From contig JAQGDQ010000251.1 of NCBI GenBank assembly GCA_030141605.1, forward strand, positions 275,798 to 327,225: a DNA stretch of 51,428 nt, written 5' to 3'. The notes under the pieces were generated by a model that saw only the letters and a program-made list of their open reading frames with translations, was not told the DNA's origin and searched no databases. Source of the stretch: Tubiluchus corallicola. Its lineage: Eukaryota > Priapulida > Priapulimorpha > Priapulimorphida > Tubiluchidae. The position numbers were made by a program, and so were the translations under genes. Below are positions 1-12,500 of the stretch, one piece after another; the first letter of the stretch is position 1, and every line of letters begins with the position of its first letter.

Positions 1-3000
1 TTTAAACTTTTACTAGGCTGATTAAGGCTGGGAAGAGAAATGGGGACCTTGGTCAAGCTCTTTACTTACAAAGAATAGGAAAGTAAGGTCTAATATGTTT
101 AGTTTTACTTAAATTACTTGGTATATCATATGACTCATATTTACATCGTGGTAGTGACCATTTATCGTTCCACCATGTCGTGCCATGATTAGATTGTTGC
201 ACCTAATTTAACGCAATGTATACTTTATCTAAATATATCTTATCACTCATATTCACATCATGGTAGTGACCATTTATCGTTCCACCACGTCGTGCCATGA
301 TTAGAATGTTACACCTAAGTTAGTACATTGTATATTATGTAGAACAATAGACTTACTAACTTTTAGCGAGTATTGCTCTTTTTACATCAGTTCCTTTCTC
401 CTTTCGTAGTTAGACTTCAACTGCAAGTAGGCAATGCTGGATTAATTTTTTTGACAAATTTATTACCTTTAATTAAGTTAGTTAGATGGAACTCAAGTGC
501 AGCCACCTCCTCGTGGTGAGTTCTGGGATGATTTGGCATGAAACATGAACACTGTTGACAATGATGATGATGATATTGTAGTGCATAATGCATGTAAATG
601 TAAAATTTTGCAATAATTATTTATCATAGTTAGGCAGTTGGTAGCTTAGGGGCCAAAACCTCATGCCAAATCATGCGAAGAGCTGCACACAGCCCACACG
701 AGTTCACAGACATGAAACTGAATGAAAATAATTTAAACTTTTACTAGGCTGATTAAGGCTGGGAAGAGAAATGGGGACCTTGGTCAAGCTCTTTACTTAC
801 AAAGAATAGGAAAGTAAGGTCTAATATGTTTAGTTTTACTTAAATTACTTGGTATATCATATGACTCATATTTACATCGTGGTAGTGACCATTTATCGTT
901 CCACCATGTCGTGCCATGATTAGATTGTTGCACCTAATTTAACGCAATGTATACTTTATCTAAATATATCTTATCACTCATATTCACATCATGGTAGTGA
1001 CCATTTATCGTTCCACCACGTCGTGCCATGATTAGAATGTTACACCTAAGTTAGTACATTGTATATTATGTAGAACAATAGACTTACTAACTTTTAGCGA
1101 GTATTGCTCTTTTAACATCAGTTCCTTTCTCCTTTCGTAGTTAGACTTCAACTGCAAGTAGGCAATGCTGGATTAATTTTTCTGACAAATTTATTACCTT
1201 TAATTAAGTTAATTAGATGGAACTCAAGTGCAGCCACCTCCTCGTGGTGAGTTCTGGGATGATTTGGCATGAAACATGAACACTGTTGATAATGATGATG
1301 ATGATATTGTAGTGCATAATGCATGTAAATGTAAAATTTTGCAATAATTATTTATCATAGTTAGGCAGTTGGTAGCTTAGGGGCCAAAACCTCATGCCAA
1401 ATCATGCGAAGAGCTGCACACAGCCCATACGAGTTCACAGAAATGAAACTGAATGAAAATAATTTAAACTTTTACTAGGCTGATTAAGGCTGGGAAGAGA
1501 AATGGGGACCTTGGTCAAGCTCTTTACTTACAAAGAATAGGAAAGTAAGGTCTAATATGTTTAGTTTTATTTAAATTACTTGGTATATCATATGACTCAT
1601 ATTTACATCGTGGTAGTGACCATTTATCGTTCCACCATGTCGTGCCATGATTAGATTGTTGCACCTAATTTAACGCAATGTATACATTATCTAAATATAT
1701 CTTATCACTTATATTCACATCATGGTAGTGACCATTTATCGTTCCACCACGTCGTGCCATGATTAGAATGTTACACCTAAGTTAGTACATTGTATATTAT
1801 GTAGAACAATAGACTTACTAACTTTTAGCGAGTATTGCTCTTTTAACATCAGTTCCTTTCTCCTTTCGTAGTTACACTTCAACTACAAGTAGGCAATGCT
1901 GGATTAATTTTTTTGACAAATTTATTACGGTAATTATTTAATCGATCTATAGGTAATATCTTATTATTACTTTTAATTAAGTTAGTTAGATGGAACTCAA
2001 GTGCAGCCACCTCCTCGTGGTGAGTTCTGGGATGATTTGGCATGAAACATGAACACTGTTGAAAATGATGATGATGATATTGTAGCGCATAATGCATGCA
2101 AATGTAAAATTTTGCAATAATTATTTATCATAGTTAGGCAGTTGGTAGCTTAGGGGCCAAAACCTCATGCCAAATCATGCGAAGAGCTGCACACAGCCCA
2201 CACGAGTTCACAGAAATGAAACTGAATGAAAATAATTTAAACTTTTGCTAGGCTGATTAAGGCTGGGAAGAGAAATGGGGACCTTGGTCAAGCTCTTTAC
2301 TTACAAAGAATAGGCAAGTAAGGTCTAATATGTTTAGTTTTACTTAAATTACTTGGTATATCATATGACTCATATTTACATCGTGGTAGTGACCATTTAT
2401 CGTTCCACCATGTCGTGCCATGATTAGATTGTTGCACCTAATTTAACGCAATGTATACTTTATCTAAATATATCTTATCACTCATATTCACATCATGGTA
2501 GTGACCATTTATCGTTCCACCACGTCGTGCCATGATTAGAATGTTACACCTAAGTTAGTACATTGTATATTATGTAGAACAATAGACTTACTAACTTTTA
2601 GCGAGTATTGCTCTTTTAACATCAGTTCCTTTCTCCTTTCGTAGTTAGACTTCAACTGCAAGTAGGCAATGCTGGATTAATTTTTTTGACAAATTTATTA
2701 CCTTTAATTAAGTTAGTTAGATGGAACTCAAGTGCAGCCACCTCCTCGTGGTGAGTTCTGGGATGATTTGGCATGAAACATGAACACTGTTGATAATGAT
2801 GATGATGATGATGATATTGTTGGGCATAATGCATGCACATGTAAAATTTTGCAATAATTATTTATCATAGTTAGGCAGTTGGTAGCTTAGGGGCCAAAAC
2901 CTCATGCCAAATCATGCGAAGAGCTGCACAGCCCACGCGAGTTCACAGAAATGAAACTGAATGAAAATAATTTAAACTTTTACTAGGCTGATTAAGGCTG

Positions 3001-6000
3001 GGAAGAGAATTGGGGACCTTGGTCAAGCTCTTTACTTACAAAAGAATAGGCAAGTAAGGTCTAATATGTTTAGTTTTACTTAAATTACTTGGTATATCAT
3101 ATGACTCATATTTACATCGTGGTAGTGACCATTTATCATTCCACCATGTCGTGCCATGATTAGATTGTTGCACCTAATTTAACGCAATGTATACTTTATC
3201 TAAATATGTTTACGTTTACCTACATCTACTATATCTTATCACTCATATTCACATCATGGTAGTGACCATTTATCGTTCCACCACGTCGTGCCATGATTAG
3301 AATGTTACACCTAAGTTAGTACATTGTATATTATGTAGAACAATAGACTTACTAACTTTTAGCGAGTATTGCTCTTTTAACACCAGTTCCTTTCTCCTTT
3401 CGTAGTTAGACTTCAACTGCAAGTAGGCAATGCCGGATTAATTTTTTTGACAAATTTATTACCTTTAATTAAGTTAGTTAGATGGAACTCAAGTGCAGCC
3501 ACCTCCTTGTGGTGAGTTCTGGGATGATTTGGCATGAAACATGAACACTATTGATAATGATGATGATGATATTGTAGAGCATAATGCATGTAAATGTAAG
3601 ATTTTGCAATAATTATTTATCATAGTTAGGCAGTTGGTAGCTTAGGGGCCAAAACCTCATGCCAAATCATGCGAAGAGCTGCACACAGCCCACACGAGTT
3701 CACAGAAATGAAACTGAATGAAAATAATTTAAACTTTTACTAGGATGATTAAGGCTGGGAAGAGAAATGGGGACCTTTGTCAAGCTCTTTACTTACAAAG
3801 AATAGGCAAGTAAGGACTAATATGTTTAGTTTTACTTAAATTACTTGGTATATCATATGACTCATATTTACATCGTGGTAGTGACCATTTATCGTTCCAC
3901 CATGTCGTGCCATGATTAGATTGTTGCACCTAATTTAACGCAATGTATACTTTATCTAAATATATCTTATCACTCATATTCACATCATGGTAGTGACCAT
4001 TTATCGTTCCACCACGTCGTGCCATGATTAGAATGTTACACCTAAGTTAGTACATTGTATATTATGTAGAACAATAGACTTACTAACTTTTAGCGAGTAT
4101 TGCTCTTTTAACATCAGTTCCTTTCTCCTTTCATAGTTAGACTTCAACTGCAAGTAGGCAATGCTGGATTAATTTTTTGACAAATTTATTACCTTTAATT
4201 AAGTTAGTTAGATGGAACTCAAGTGCAGCCACCTCCTCATGGTGAGTTCTGGGATGATTTGGCATGAAACATGAACACTATTGATAATGATGATGATGAT
4301 ATTGTAGGGCATAATGCATGTAAATGTAAGAATTTGCAATAATTATTTATCATAGTTAGGCAGTTGGTAGCTTAGGGGCCAAAACCTCATGCCAAATCAT
4401 GCGAAGAGCTGCACACAGCCCACACGAGTTCACAGAAATGAAACTGAATGAAAATAATTTAAACTTTTACTAGGCTGATTAAGGCTGGGAAGAGAAATGG
4501 GGACCTTGGTCAAGCTCTTTACTTACAAAGAATAGGCAAGTAAGGTCTAATATGTTTAGTTTTACTTAAATTACTTGGTATATCATATGACTCATATTTA
4601 CATCACGGTAGTGACCATTTATCGTTCCACCATGTCGTGCCATGATTAGATTGTTGCACCTAATTTAACGCAATGTATACTTTATCTAAATATATCTTAT
4701 CACTCATATTCACATCATGGTAGTGACCATTTATCGTTCCACCACGTCGTGCCATGATTAGAATGTTACACCTAAGTTAGTACATTGTATATTATGTAGA
4801 ACAATAGACTTACTAACTTTTAGCGAGTATTGCTCTTTTAACATCAGTTCCTTTCTCCTTTCGTAGTTAGACTTCAACTGCAAGTAGGCAATGCTGGATT
4901 AATTTTTTTGACAAATTTATTACCTTTAATTAAGTTAGTTAGATGGAACTCAAGTGCAGCCAGCTCCTCATGGTGAGTTCTGGGATGATTTGGCATGAAA
5001 CATGAACACTATTGATAATGATGATGATGATATTGTAGGGCATAATGCATGTAAATGTAAGATTTTGCAATAATTATTTATCATAGTTAGGCAGTTGGTA
5101 GCTTAGGAGCCAAAACCTCATGCCAAATCATGCGAAGAGCTGCACACAGCCCACACGAGTTCACAGAAATGAAACTGAATGAAAATAATTTAAACTTTTA
5201 CTAGGCTGATTAAGGCTGGGAAGAGAAACGGGGACCTTGGTCAAGCTCTTTACTTACAAAGAATAGGCAAGTAGGTCTAATATGTTTAGTTTTACTTAAA
5301 TTACTTGGTATATCATATGACTCATATTTACATCGTGGTAGTGACCATTTATCGTTCCACCATGTCGTGCCATGATTAGATTGTTGCACCTAATTTAACG
5401 CAATGTATACTTTATCTAAATATATCTTATCACTCATATTCACATCATGGTAGTGACCATTTATCGTTCCACCACGTCGTGCCATGATTAGAATGTTACG
5501 CCTAAGTTAGTACATTGTATGTTATGTAGAACAATAGACTTACTAACTTTTAGCGAGTATTGCTCTTTTAACATCAGTTCCTTTCTCCTTTCGTAGTTAG
5601 ACTTCAGCTGCAAGTAGGCAATGCTGGATTAATTTTTTTGACAAATTTATTACCTTTAATTAAGTTAGTTAGATGGAACTCAAGTGCAGCCACCTCCTCA
5701 TGGTGAGTTCTGGGATGATTTGGCATGAAACATGAACACTATTGATAATGATGATGATGATATTGTAGGGCATAATGCATGTAAATGTAAGATTTTGCAA
5801 TAATTATTTATCATAGTTAGGCAGTTGGTAGCTTAGGGGCCAAAACCTCATGCCAAATCATGCGAAGAGCTGCACACAGCCCACACGAGTTCACAGAAAT
5901 GAAATTGAATGAAAATAATTTAAACTTTTACTAGGCTGATTAAGGCTGGGAAGAGAAATGGGGACCTTGGTCAAGCTCTTTACTACAAAGAATAGGCAAG

Positions 6001-8792
6001 TAAGGTCTAATATGTTTAGTTTTACTTAAATTACTTGTATATCATATGACTCATAATTACATCATGGTAGTGACCATTTATCGTTCCACCATGTCGTGCC
6101 ATGATTAGATTGTTGCACCTAATTTAACGCAATGTATACTTTATCTAAATATATCTTATCACTCATATTCACATCATGGTAGTGACCATTTATCGTTCCA
6201 CCACGTCGTGCCATGATTAGAATGTTACACCTAAGTTAGTACATTGTATGTTATGTAGAACAATAGACTTACTAACTTTTAGCGAGTATTGCTCTTTTAA
6301 CATCAGTTCCTTTCTCCTTTCGTAGTTAGACTTCAGCTGCAAGTAGGCAATGCTGGATTAATTTTTTTGACAAATTTATTACGGTAATTATTTAATCGAT
6401 CTATAGGTAATATCTTATTATTACCTTTAATTAAGTTAGTTAGGTGGAACTCAAGTGCAGCCACCTCCTCGTGGTGAGTTCTGGGATGATTTGGCATGAA
6501 ACATGAACACTGTTGACAATGATGATGATGATATTGTAGCGCATAATGCATGCAAATGTAAAATTTTGCAATAATTATTTATCATAGTTAGGCAGTTGGT
6601 AGCTTAGGGGCCAAAACCTCATGCCAAATCCTGCGAAGAGCTGCACACAGCCCACACGAGTTCACAGAAATGAAACTGAATGAAAATAATTTAAACTTTT
6701 ACTAGGCTGATTAAGGCTGGGAAGAGAAATGGGGACCTTGGTCAAGCTCTTTACTTACAAAGAATAGGCAAGTAAGGTCTAATATGTTTAGTTTTACTTA
6801 AATTACTTGGTATATCATATGACTCATGTTTACATCGTGGTAGTGACCATTTATCGTTCCACCATGTCGTGCCATGATTAGATTGTTGCACCTAATTTAA
6901 CGCAATGTATACTTTATCTAAATATATCTTATCACTCATATTCACATCATGGTAGTGACCATTTATCATTCCACCACGTCGTGCCATGATTAGAATGTTA
7001 CACCTAAGTTAGTACATTGTATATTATGTAGAACAATAGACTTACTAACTTTTAGCGAGTATTGCCCTTTTAACATCAGTTCCTTTCTCCTTTAGTAGTT
7101 AGACTTCAACTGCAAGTAGGCAATGCTGGATTAATTTTTTTGACAAATTTATTACCTTTAATTAAGTTAGTTAGATGGAACTCAAGTGCAGCCACCTCCT
7201 CGTGGTGAGTTCTGGGATGATTTGGCATGAAACATGAACACTGTTGACAATGATGATGATGATATTGTAGTGCATAATGCATGCAAATGTAAAATTTTGA
7301 AATAATTATTTATCATAGTTAGGCAGTTGGTAGCTTAGGGGCCAAAACCTCATGCCAAATCATGCGAAGAGCTGCACAGCCCACGCGAGTTCACAGAAAT
7401 GAAACTGAATGAAAATAATTTAAACTTTTACTAGGCTGATTAAGGCTGGGAGGAGAAACGGGGACCTTGGTCAAGCTCCTTACTTACAAAGAATAGGCAA
7501 GTAAGGTCTAATAAGTTTAGTTTTACGTAAATTACTTTCTATATCATATGACTCATATTTACATCGTGGTAGTGACCATTTATCGTTCCACCATGTTGTG
7601 CCATGATTAGATTGTTGCACCTAATTTAACGCAATGTATACTTTATCTAAATATATCTTATCACTCATATTCACATCATGGTAGTGACCATTTATCGTTC
7701 CACCACGTCGTGCCATGATTAGAATGTTACACCTAAGTCAATTTACATTGTATATTATGTAGAACAATAGACTTATAACTTTTAGCTTAAGTATTGCTCT
7801 TTTAACATCAGTTCCTTTCTCCTTTCGTAGTTAGACTTCAACTGCAAGTAGGCAATGCTGGATTAATTTTTTTGACAAATTTATTACCTTTAATTAAGTT
7901 AGTTAGATGGAACTCAAGTGCAGCCACCTCCTCGTGGTGAGTTCTGGGATGATTTGGCATGAAACATGAACACTGTTGACAATGATGATGATGATATTGT
8001 AGTGCATAATGCATGTAAATGTAAAATTTTGCAATAATTATTTATCATAGTTAGGCAGTTGGTAGCTTAGGGGCCAAAACCTCATGCCAAATCATGCGAA
8101 GAGCTGCACACAGCCCATACGAGTTCACAGAAACGAAACTGAATGAAAATAATTTAAACTTTTACTAGGCTGATTAAGGCTGGGAAGAGAAATGAGGACC
8201 TTGGTCAAGCTCTTTACTTACAAAGAATAGGCAAGTAAGGTCTAATATGTTTAGTTTTACTTAAATTACTTGGTATATCATATGACTCATATTTACATCG
8301 TGGTAGTGACCATTTATCGTTCCACCATGTCGTGCCATGATTAGATTGTTGCACCTAATTTAACGCAATGTATACTTTATCTAAATATATCTTATCACTC
8401 ATATTCACATCATGGTAGTGACCATTTATCGTTCCACCACGTCGTGCCATGATTAGAATGTTACACCTAAGTTAGTACATTGTATATTATGTAGAACAAC
8501 AGACTTACTAACTTTTAGCGAGTATTGCTCTTTTAACATCAGTTCCTTTCTCCTTTCGTAGTTAGACTTCAACTGCAAGTAGGCAATGCTGGATTAATTT
8601 TTTTGACAAATTTATTACCTTTAATTAAGTTAGTTAGATGGAACTCAAGTGCAGCCGCCTCCTCGTGGTGAGTTCTGGGATGATTTGGCATGAAACATGA
8701 ACACTATTGATAATGATGATGATGATATTGTAGAGCATAATGCATGTAAATGTAAGATTTTGCAATAATTATTTATCATAGTTAGGCAGTTG
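1..8792 (+). repeat. Satellite array, ~731-nt unit, direct copies
   Basis: Eleven full units and one partial unit in head-to-tail order. Unit starts (TTTAAACTTTT) are at 1, 732, 1463, 2236, 2971, 3728, 4458, 5189, 5919, 6690, 7419 and 8153, giving lengths of 729-773 nt. Copies differ by scattered substitutions. Units 3 and 9 carry a ~42-nt insertion (about 1928-1969 and 6383-6424); unit 5 carries a ~26-nt insertion (about 3207-3232). Each unit holds an internal duplication of about 90-110 nt (for example from 133 and from 244), sharing GGTAGTGACCATTTATCG. A short GAT microsatellite varies in length between copies. No convincing coding capacity: the His-rich minus-strand ORFs inside are by-products of the GAT run. 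The array reaches the left edge, so its full length is unknown. Confidence 0.97.
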
Positions 8793-9527
8793 CAGCTCTT
8801 CGCATGATTTGGCATGAGGTTTTGGCCCCTAAGCTACCAACTGCCTAACTATGATAAATAATTATTGCAAAATTTTACATTTGCATGCATTATGCCCAAC
8901 AATATCATCATCATCATCATTATCAACAGTGTTCATGTTTCATGCCAAATCATCCCAGAACTCACCACGAGGAGGTGGCTGCACTTGAGTTCCACCTAAC
9001 TAACTTAATTAAAGGTAATAATAAGATATTATCTAATAGATCGATTAAATAATTACCATAATAAATTTGTCAAAAAAATTAATCCAGCATTGCCTACTTG
9101 CAGTTGAAGTCTAACTACGAAAGGAGAAAGGAACTGATGTTAAAAGAGAAATACTCGCTAAAAGTTAGTAAGTCTATTGTTCTACATAATATACAATGTA
9201 CTAACTTAGGTGTAACATTCTAATCATGGCACGACGTGGTGGAACGATAAATGGTCACTACCATGATGTGAATATGAGTGATAAGATATAGTAGATGTAG
9301 GTAAACGTAAACATATTTAGATAAAGTATACATTGCGTTAAATTAGGTGCAACAATCTAATCATGGCACGACATGGTGGAACGATAAATGGTCACTACCA
9401 CGATGTAAATATGAGTCATATGATATAGAAAGTAATTTAAGTAAAACTAAACTTATTAGACCTTACTTGCCTATTCTTTGTAAGTAAGGAGCTTGACCAA
9501 GGTCCCCATTTCTCCTCCCAGCCTTAA
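8793..9527 (-). repeat. Inverted satellite unit capping the array
   Basis: Reverse-complement copy of the satellite unit. The direct copy ends at 8792 (GTTAGGCAGTTG), about 45 nt (8793-8837) form the loop, and CAACTGCCTAAC resumes at 8838, so the two arms (about 8153-8792 and 8838-9527) could form a very long hairpin. It carries both the ~42-nt insertion (about 9014-9059) and the ~26-nt insertion (about 9288-9313), which occur separately in the direct units. It also shares edge-specific variants with unit 11 (GGGAGGAGAAA, AATAAGTTTAG, ACTTTCTATATC). It ends abruptly at the truncated sulfotransferase exon. Confidence 0.95.
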
Positions 9528-9585
9528 CTGCGCCGTCTAAGATTCCAAAATTCTCTGTTATGATCCCAAAAGCTTCCAAATCCAA
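9528..9585 (-). CDS. Sulfotransferase exon 4, truncated by satellite
   Basis: Acceptor ATTTTGTAG. It encodes VGFGSFWDHNREFWNLRR, which fits the family, then runs into satellite sequence near 9528, where the frame meets a stop. No downstream exon is visible. Confidence 0.75.
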
Positions 9586-12500
9586 CTACAAAATAAATTG
9601 ATGTAAGTTTATAGCACGGTTTATTTTATTTCATTTTGTTGCCGCAAAGAGCCTTCAGTACACAGCCTCTTTCAGATCTTTTCCTGGGTAAATTGTCACT
9701 CATATTTTCTGGTCGATAATTGTTTCATTTCTATGCCTGCTATAGTTTGGAAGTGGGATGGCATGGCATGAATGAATTAAAGAGAAAGTCAACCATTTGT
9801 TTTCCTCATTCGTCAGTTCACAACTTCACAATATTGCATCGTGCTGTGAGTCCTTAGTTATGCACGAATGAATTAAAGAGAAAATCAACTGTTTCTTTTC
9901 CTCATTCGTCAGTTTACAACTTCACGGTACTGTATCATGCGTGTGAGATCTTAGTTTGCAAATCATCAGTAAATCAGTAACGCAACAGTAATTTAAATTA
10001 AATAGGAACAATGTACCGACATTCCTTTCTGAAATGACTAGCTCACTGTTAATAATAAATTAGTAATAAAGAACCGATAAGCGTTTGTATATCACAGATG
10101 AAAACATTATTATAGAGGTGATTACGACTATTGACAAAGAGGAAAACTGAATCAACAAAAGGAAAAAGTCATTTCACCCGTTGACTGATAATATTTCATT
10201 TCAGATTAATCTCAGTGACTGATGTCATTTAAAAATATGCCAAAGTGTCCAAAAATTTGTCCAGAATGTGTCAAAATGAATAGAACATTAAACTGCATCT
10301 CCAAAAACGAGGTTACAGTCTGGTGGACATGACATTTTATTCTTTACATTGTTCTTACCTGATTTATTAGTAGCCCAGTCTATCATTTCAAACAGTGATG
10401 CCCAAGGCTCTTTCATTAAACTCAAGTGGTGATAAAAAGAAACAAGAGCATCTTTCGGATTTCTGGTGGTATATATTATCTGAAAATAACAGAGGAATTT
10501 TTTTATGCTTGAACCAAAGGAATTGATAGAGAAGTTTTAAGTTTCAGTCAATTTTTTGATATCGATCACAGTTTTTTTATGTACCATAAGCCACAGAAAA
10601 TAAACTTCACTTAGTACACCACAGACAGTTTTACAAAGGAAGATTGGTGCCTGCAGTTCAAAAGTCAGGTGTGTCATTATATTTAGCACACTTAATTTTG
10701 TGTATTTGACATAGTTTAGTTGATGTAACTCATTTTGTTGCTTTGTTCTCTGTTACATTGATCCGTATCATATGATGTTAAAGGAAGGCAGGATGATTTT
10801 TCATATACTACCCCATTTTCAAGTCCAATAAAAAGTATACATTTTAACATTATTAATACTGCATAAGTTTTTGTGATAATTAAATGGTGAGCCCAACTAT
10901 TGATGACGTCGCAAACTAACATAATTTTCATTAGCAAAAATATTGCATGAGCGTGTTGCACATGTTTGCGAAAGCGAAAATTGCAGTACAGTGTTACTGC
11001 AAGATATTCAGTGTGTCGTACAGGAATTTGGCAAGTGTTAAGATAAAGATTCAAATTTCAGTTTGTCACAAACTAACACATCTGAACTGACAGGTACAGC
11101 ACTCATTTCCAAAATGCAAGTGCTAGTACCCGTGTAACCAGAGAATGGTGAAATGCACGTAACAGTGAAGAACTAGTGGCATGAATGCGAAATTGTGTTG
11201 GTGTGATAATAATTCTTTCATGTAAGTCATTCTTTAAAAAAATAGTATGTTTCCTTTTAATATTTCAAAGAATAGATTGTTTGACCTATAGTTTTAAGAT
11301 TGGGTTTGGTTTTGTGTTAAATTCGAAAAACAATCCTAATATAAATATTTTTTAGCTACAAGCAAACACATGTTGTTGCTAAAGTTGAACCATTCTCACG
11401 TTTCGCCTTGAGGTTAACTTTATACCCTCAATGTTTGGTTTAAATGGTATTTTGTCAATACAAATTGAATATGTAGGTACATACATTGATTCGACGGAAA
11501 ACAAGAAGAATTGTTAACAAGATTGGCTAACAGGTTCAGAAAACCTATATTAAAGCCTCTCCGTATGAGATTTCACTGTACAATACAGTTTGATCTACAT
11601 ATGATATATGAGTTTGTTTTTGTGTTGATTACAATAAAAGAGCAAAAAACATTAAATGTGAGTGAATGCCGAGGATGAGTAATCAAAGTGATTTCAGATG
11701 ATGAAAATTAGTGATGTGTCCGGAATACTTAATAAGTTATAAAGTGTCATGAATGTGGATAAGCAGAGTCATGTGAAATGCTTATTCTGAATAATGAATT
11801 GAATAGCTGACAAAATAATATCATTATGAAGTGCTACTGGGTAAGAAACGTTTAATATTTCAAGTTTCACTTCGGTGTCAGTTAGGAGAGCTCTAGTTTG
11901 ATAAGACAGGAAACGGAATAACGATCATTGTCATTGTGATTATTTCTATTTTTGCAGCTACCGATATCATGATCGTTGCCAGTATGATTATTTTTCTATT
12001 TTTGCAACTACCGATATCACAATCGTTGTCAGTATGATTATTTTTCTATTTTTGCAACTACCGATATCACAATCGTTGTCAGTATGATTATTTTTCTATT
12101 TTTGCAACTACCGATATCATGATCGTTGTCAGTATGATTATTTTTCTATTTTTGCAACTACCGATATCACAATCATTGTCAGTATGAATTATTTTTCTAT
12201 TTTTGCAACTACCGATATCACAATCGTTGTCAGTATGAATTATTTTTCTATTTTTGTAACTACCGATATCACCATCGTTGTCAGTATGATTATTTTTCTA
12301 TTTTTGCAACTACCGATATCACGATCGTTGTCAGTATGATTATTTTTCTATTTTTGCAACTACCGATATCACGATCGTTGTCAGTATGAATTATTTTTCT
12401 ATTTTTGCAACTACTGATATCACGATCGTTGTCAGTATGAATTATTTTTCTTTTTTTGCAACTACTGATATCACGATCGTTGTCAGTATGAATTATTTTT

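Noticed and set aside
1879-6551. Repeated His-rich small ORFs (60-72 codons) on the minus strand
   Set aside because: They are the same stretch of the satellite unit; the His run is a GAT microsatellite, most copies are broken, and no family is recognisable.
10716-11054. 112-codon minus-strand ORF
   Set aside because: Lies within a TTAA-flanked MITE; frame not kept in the other two copies.
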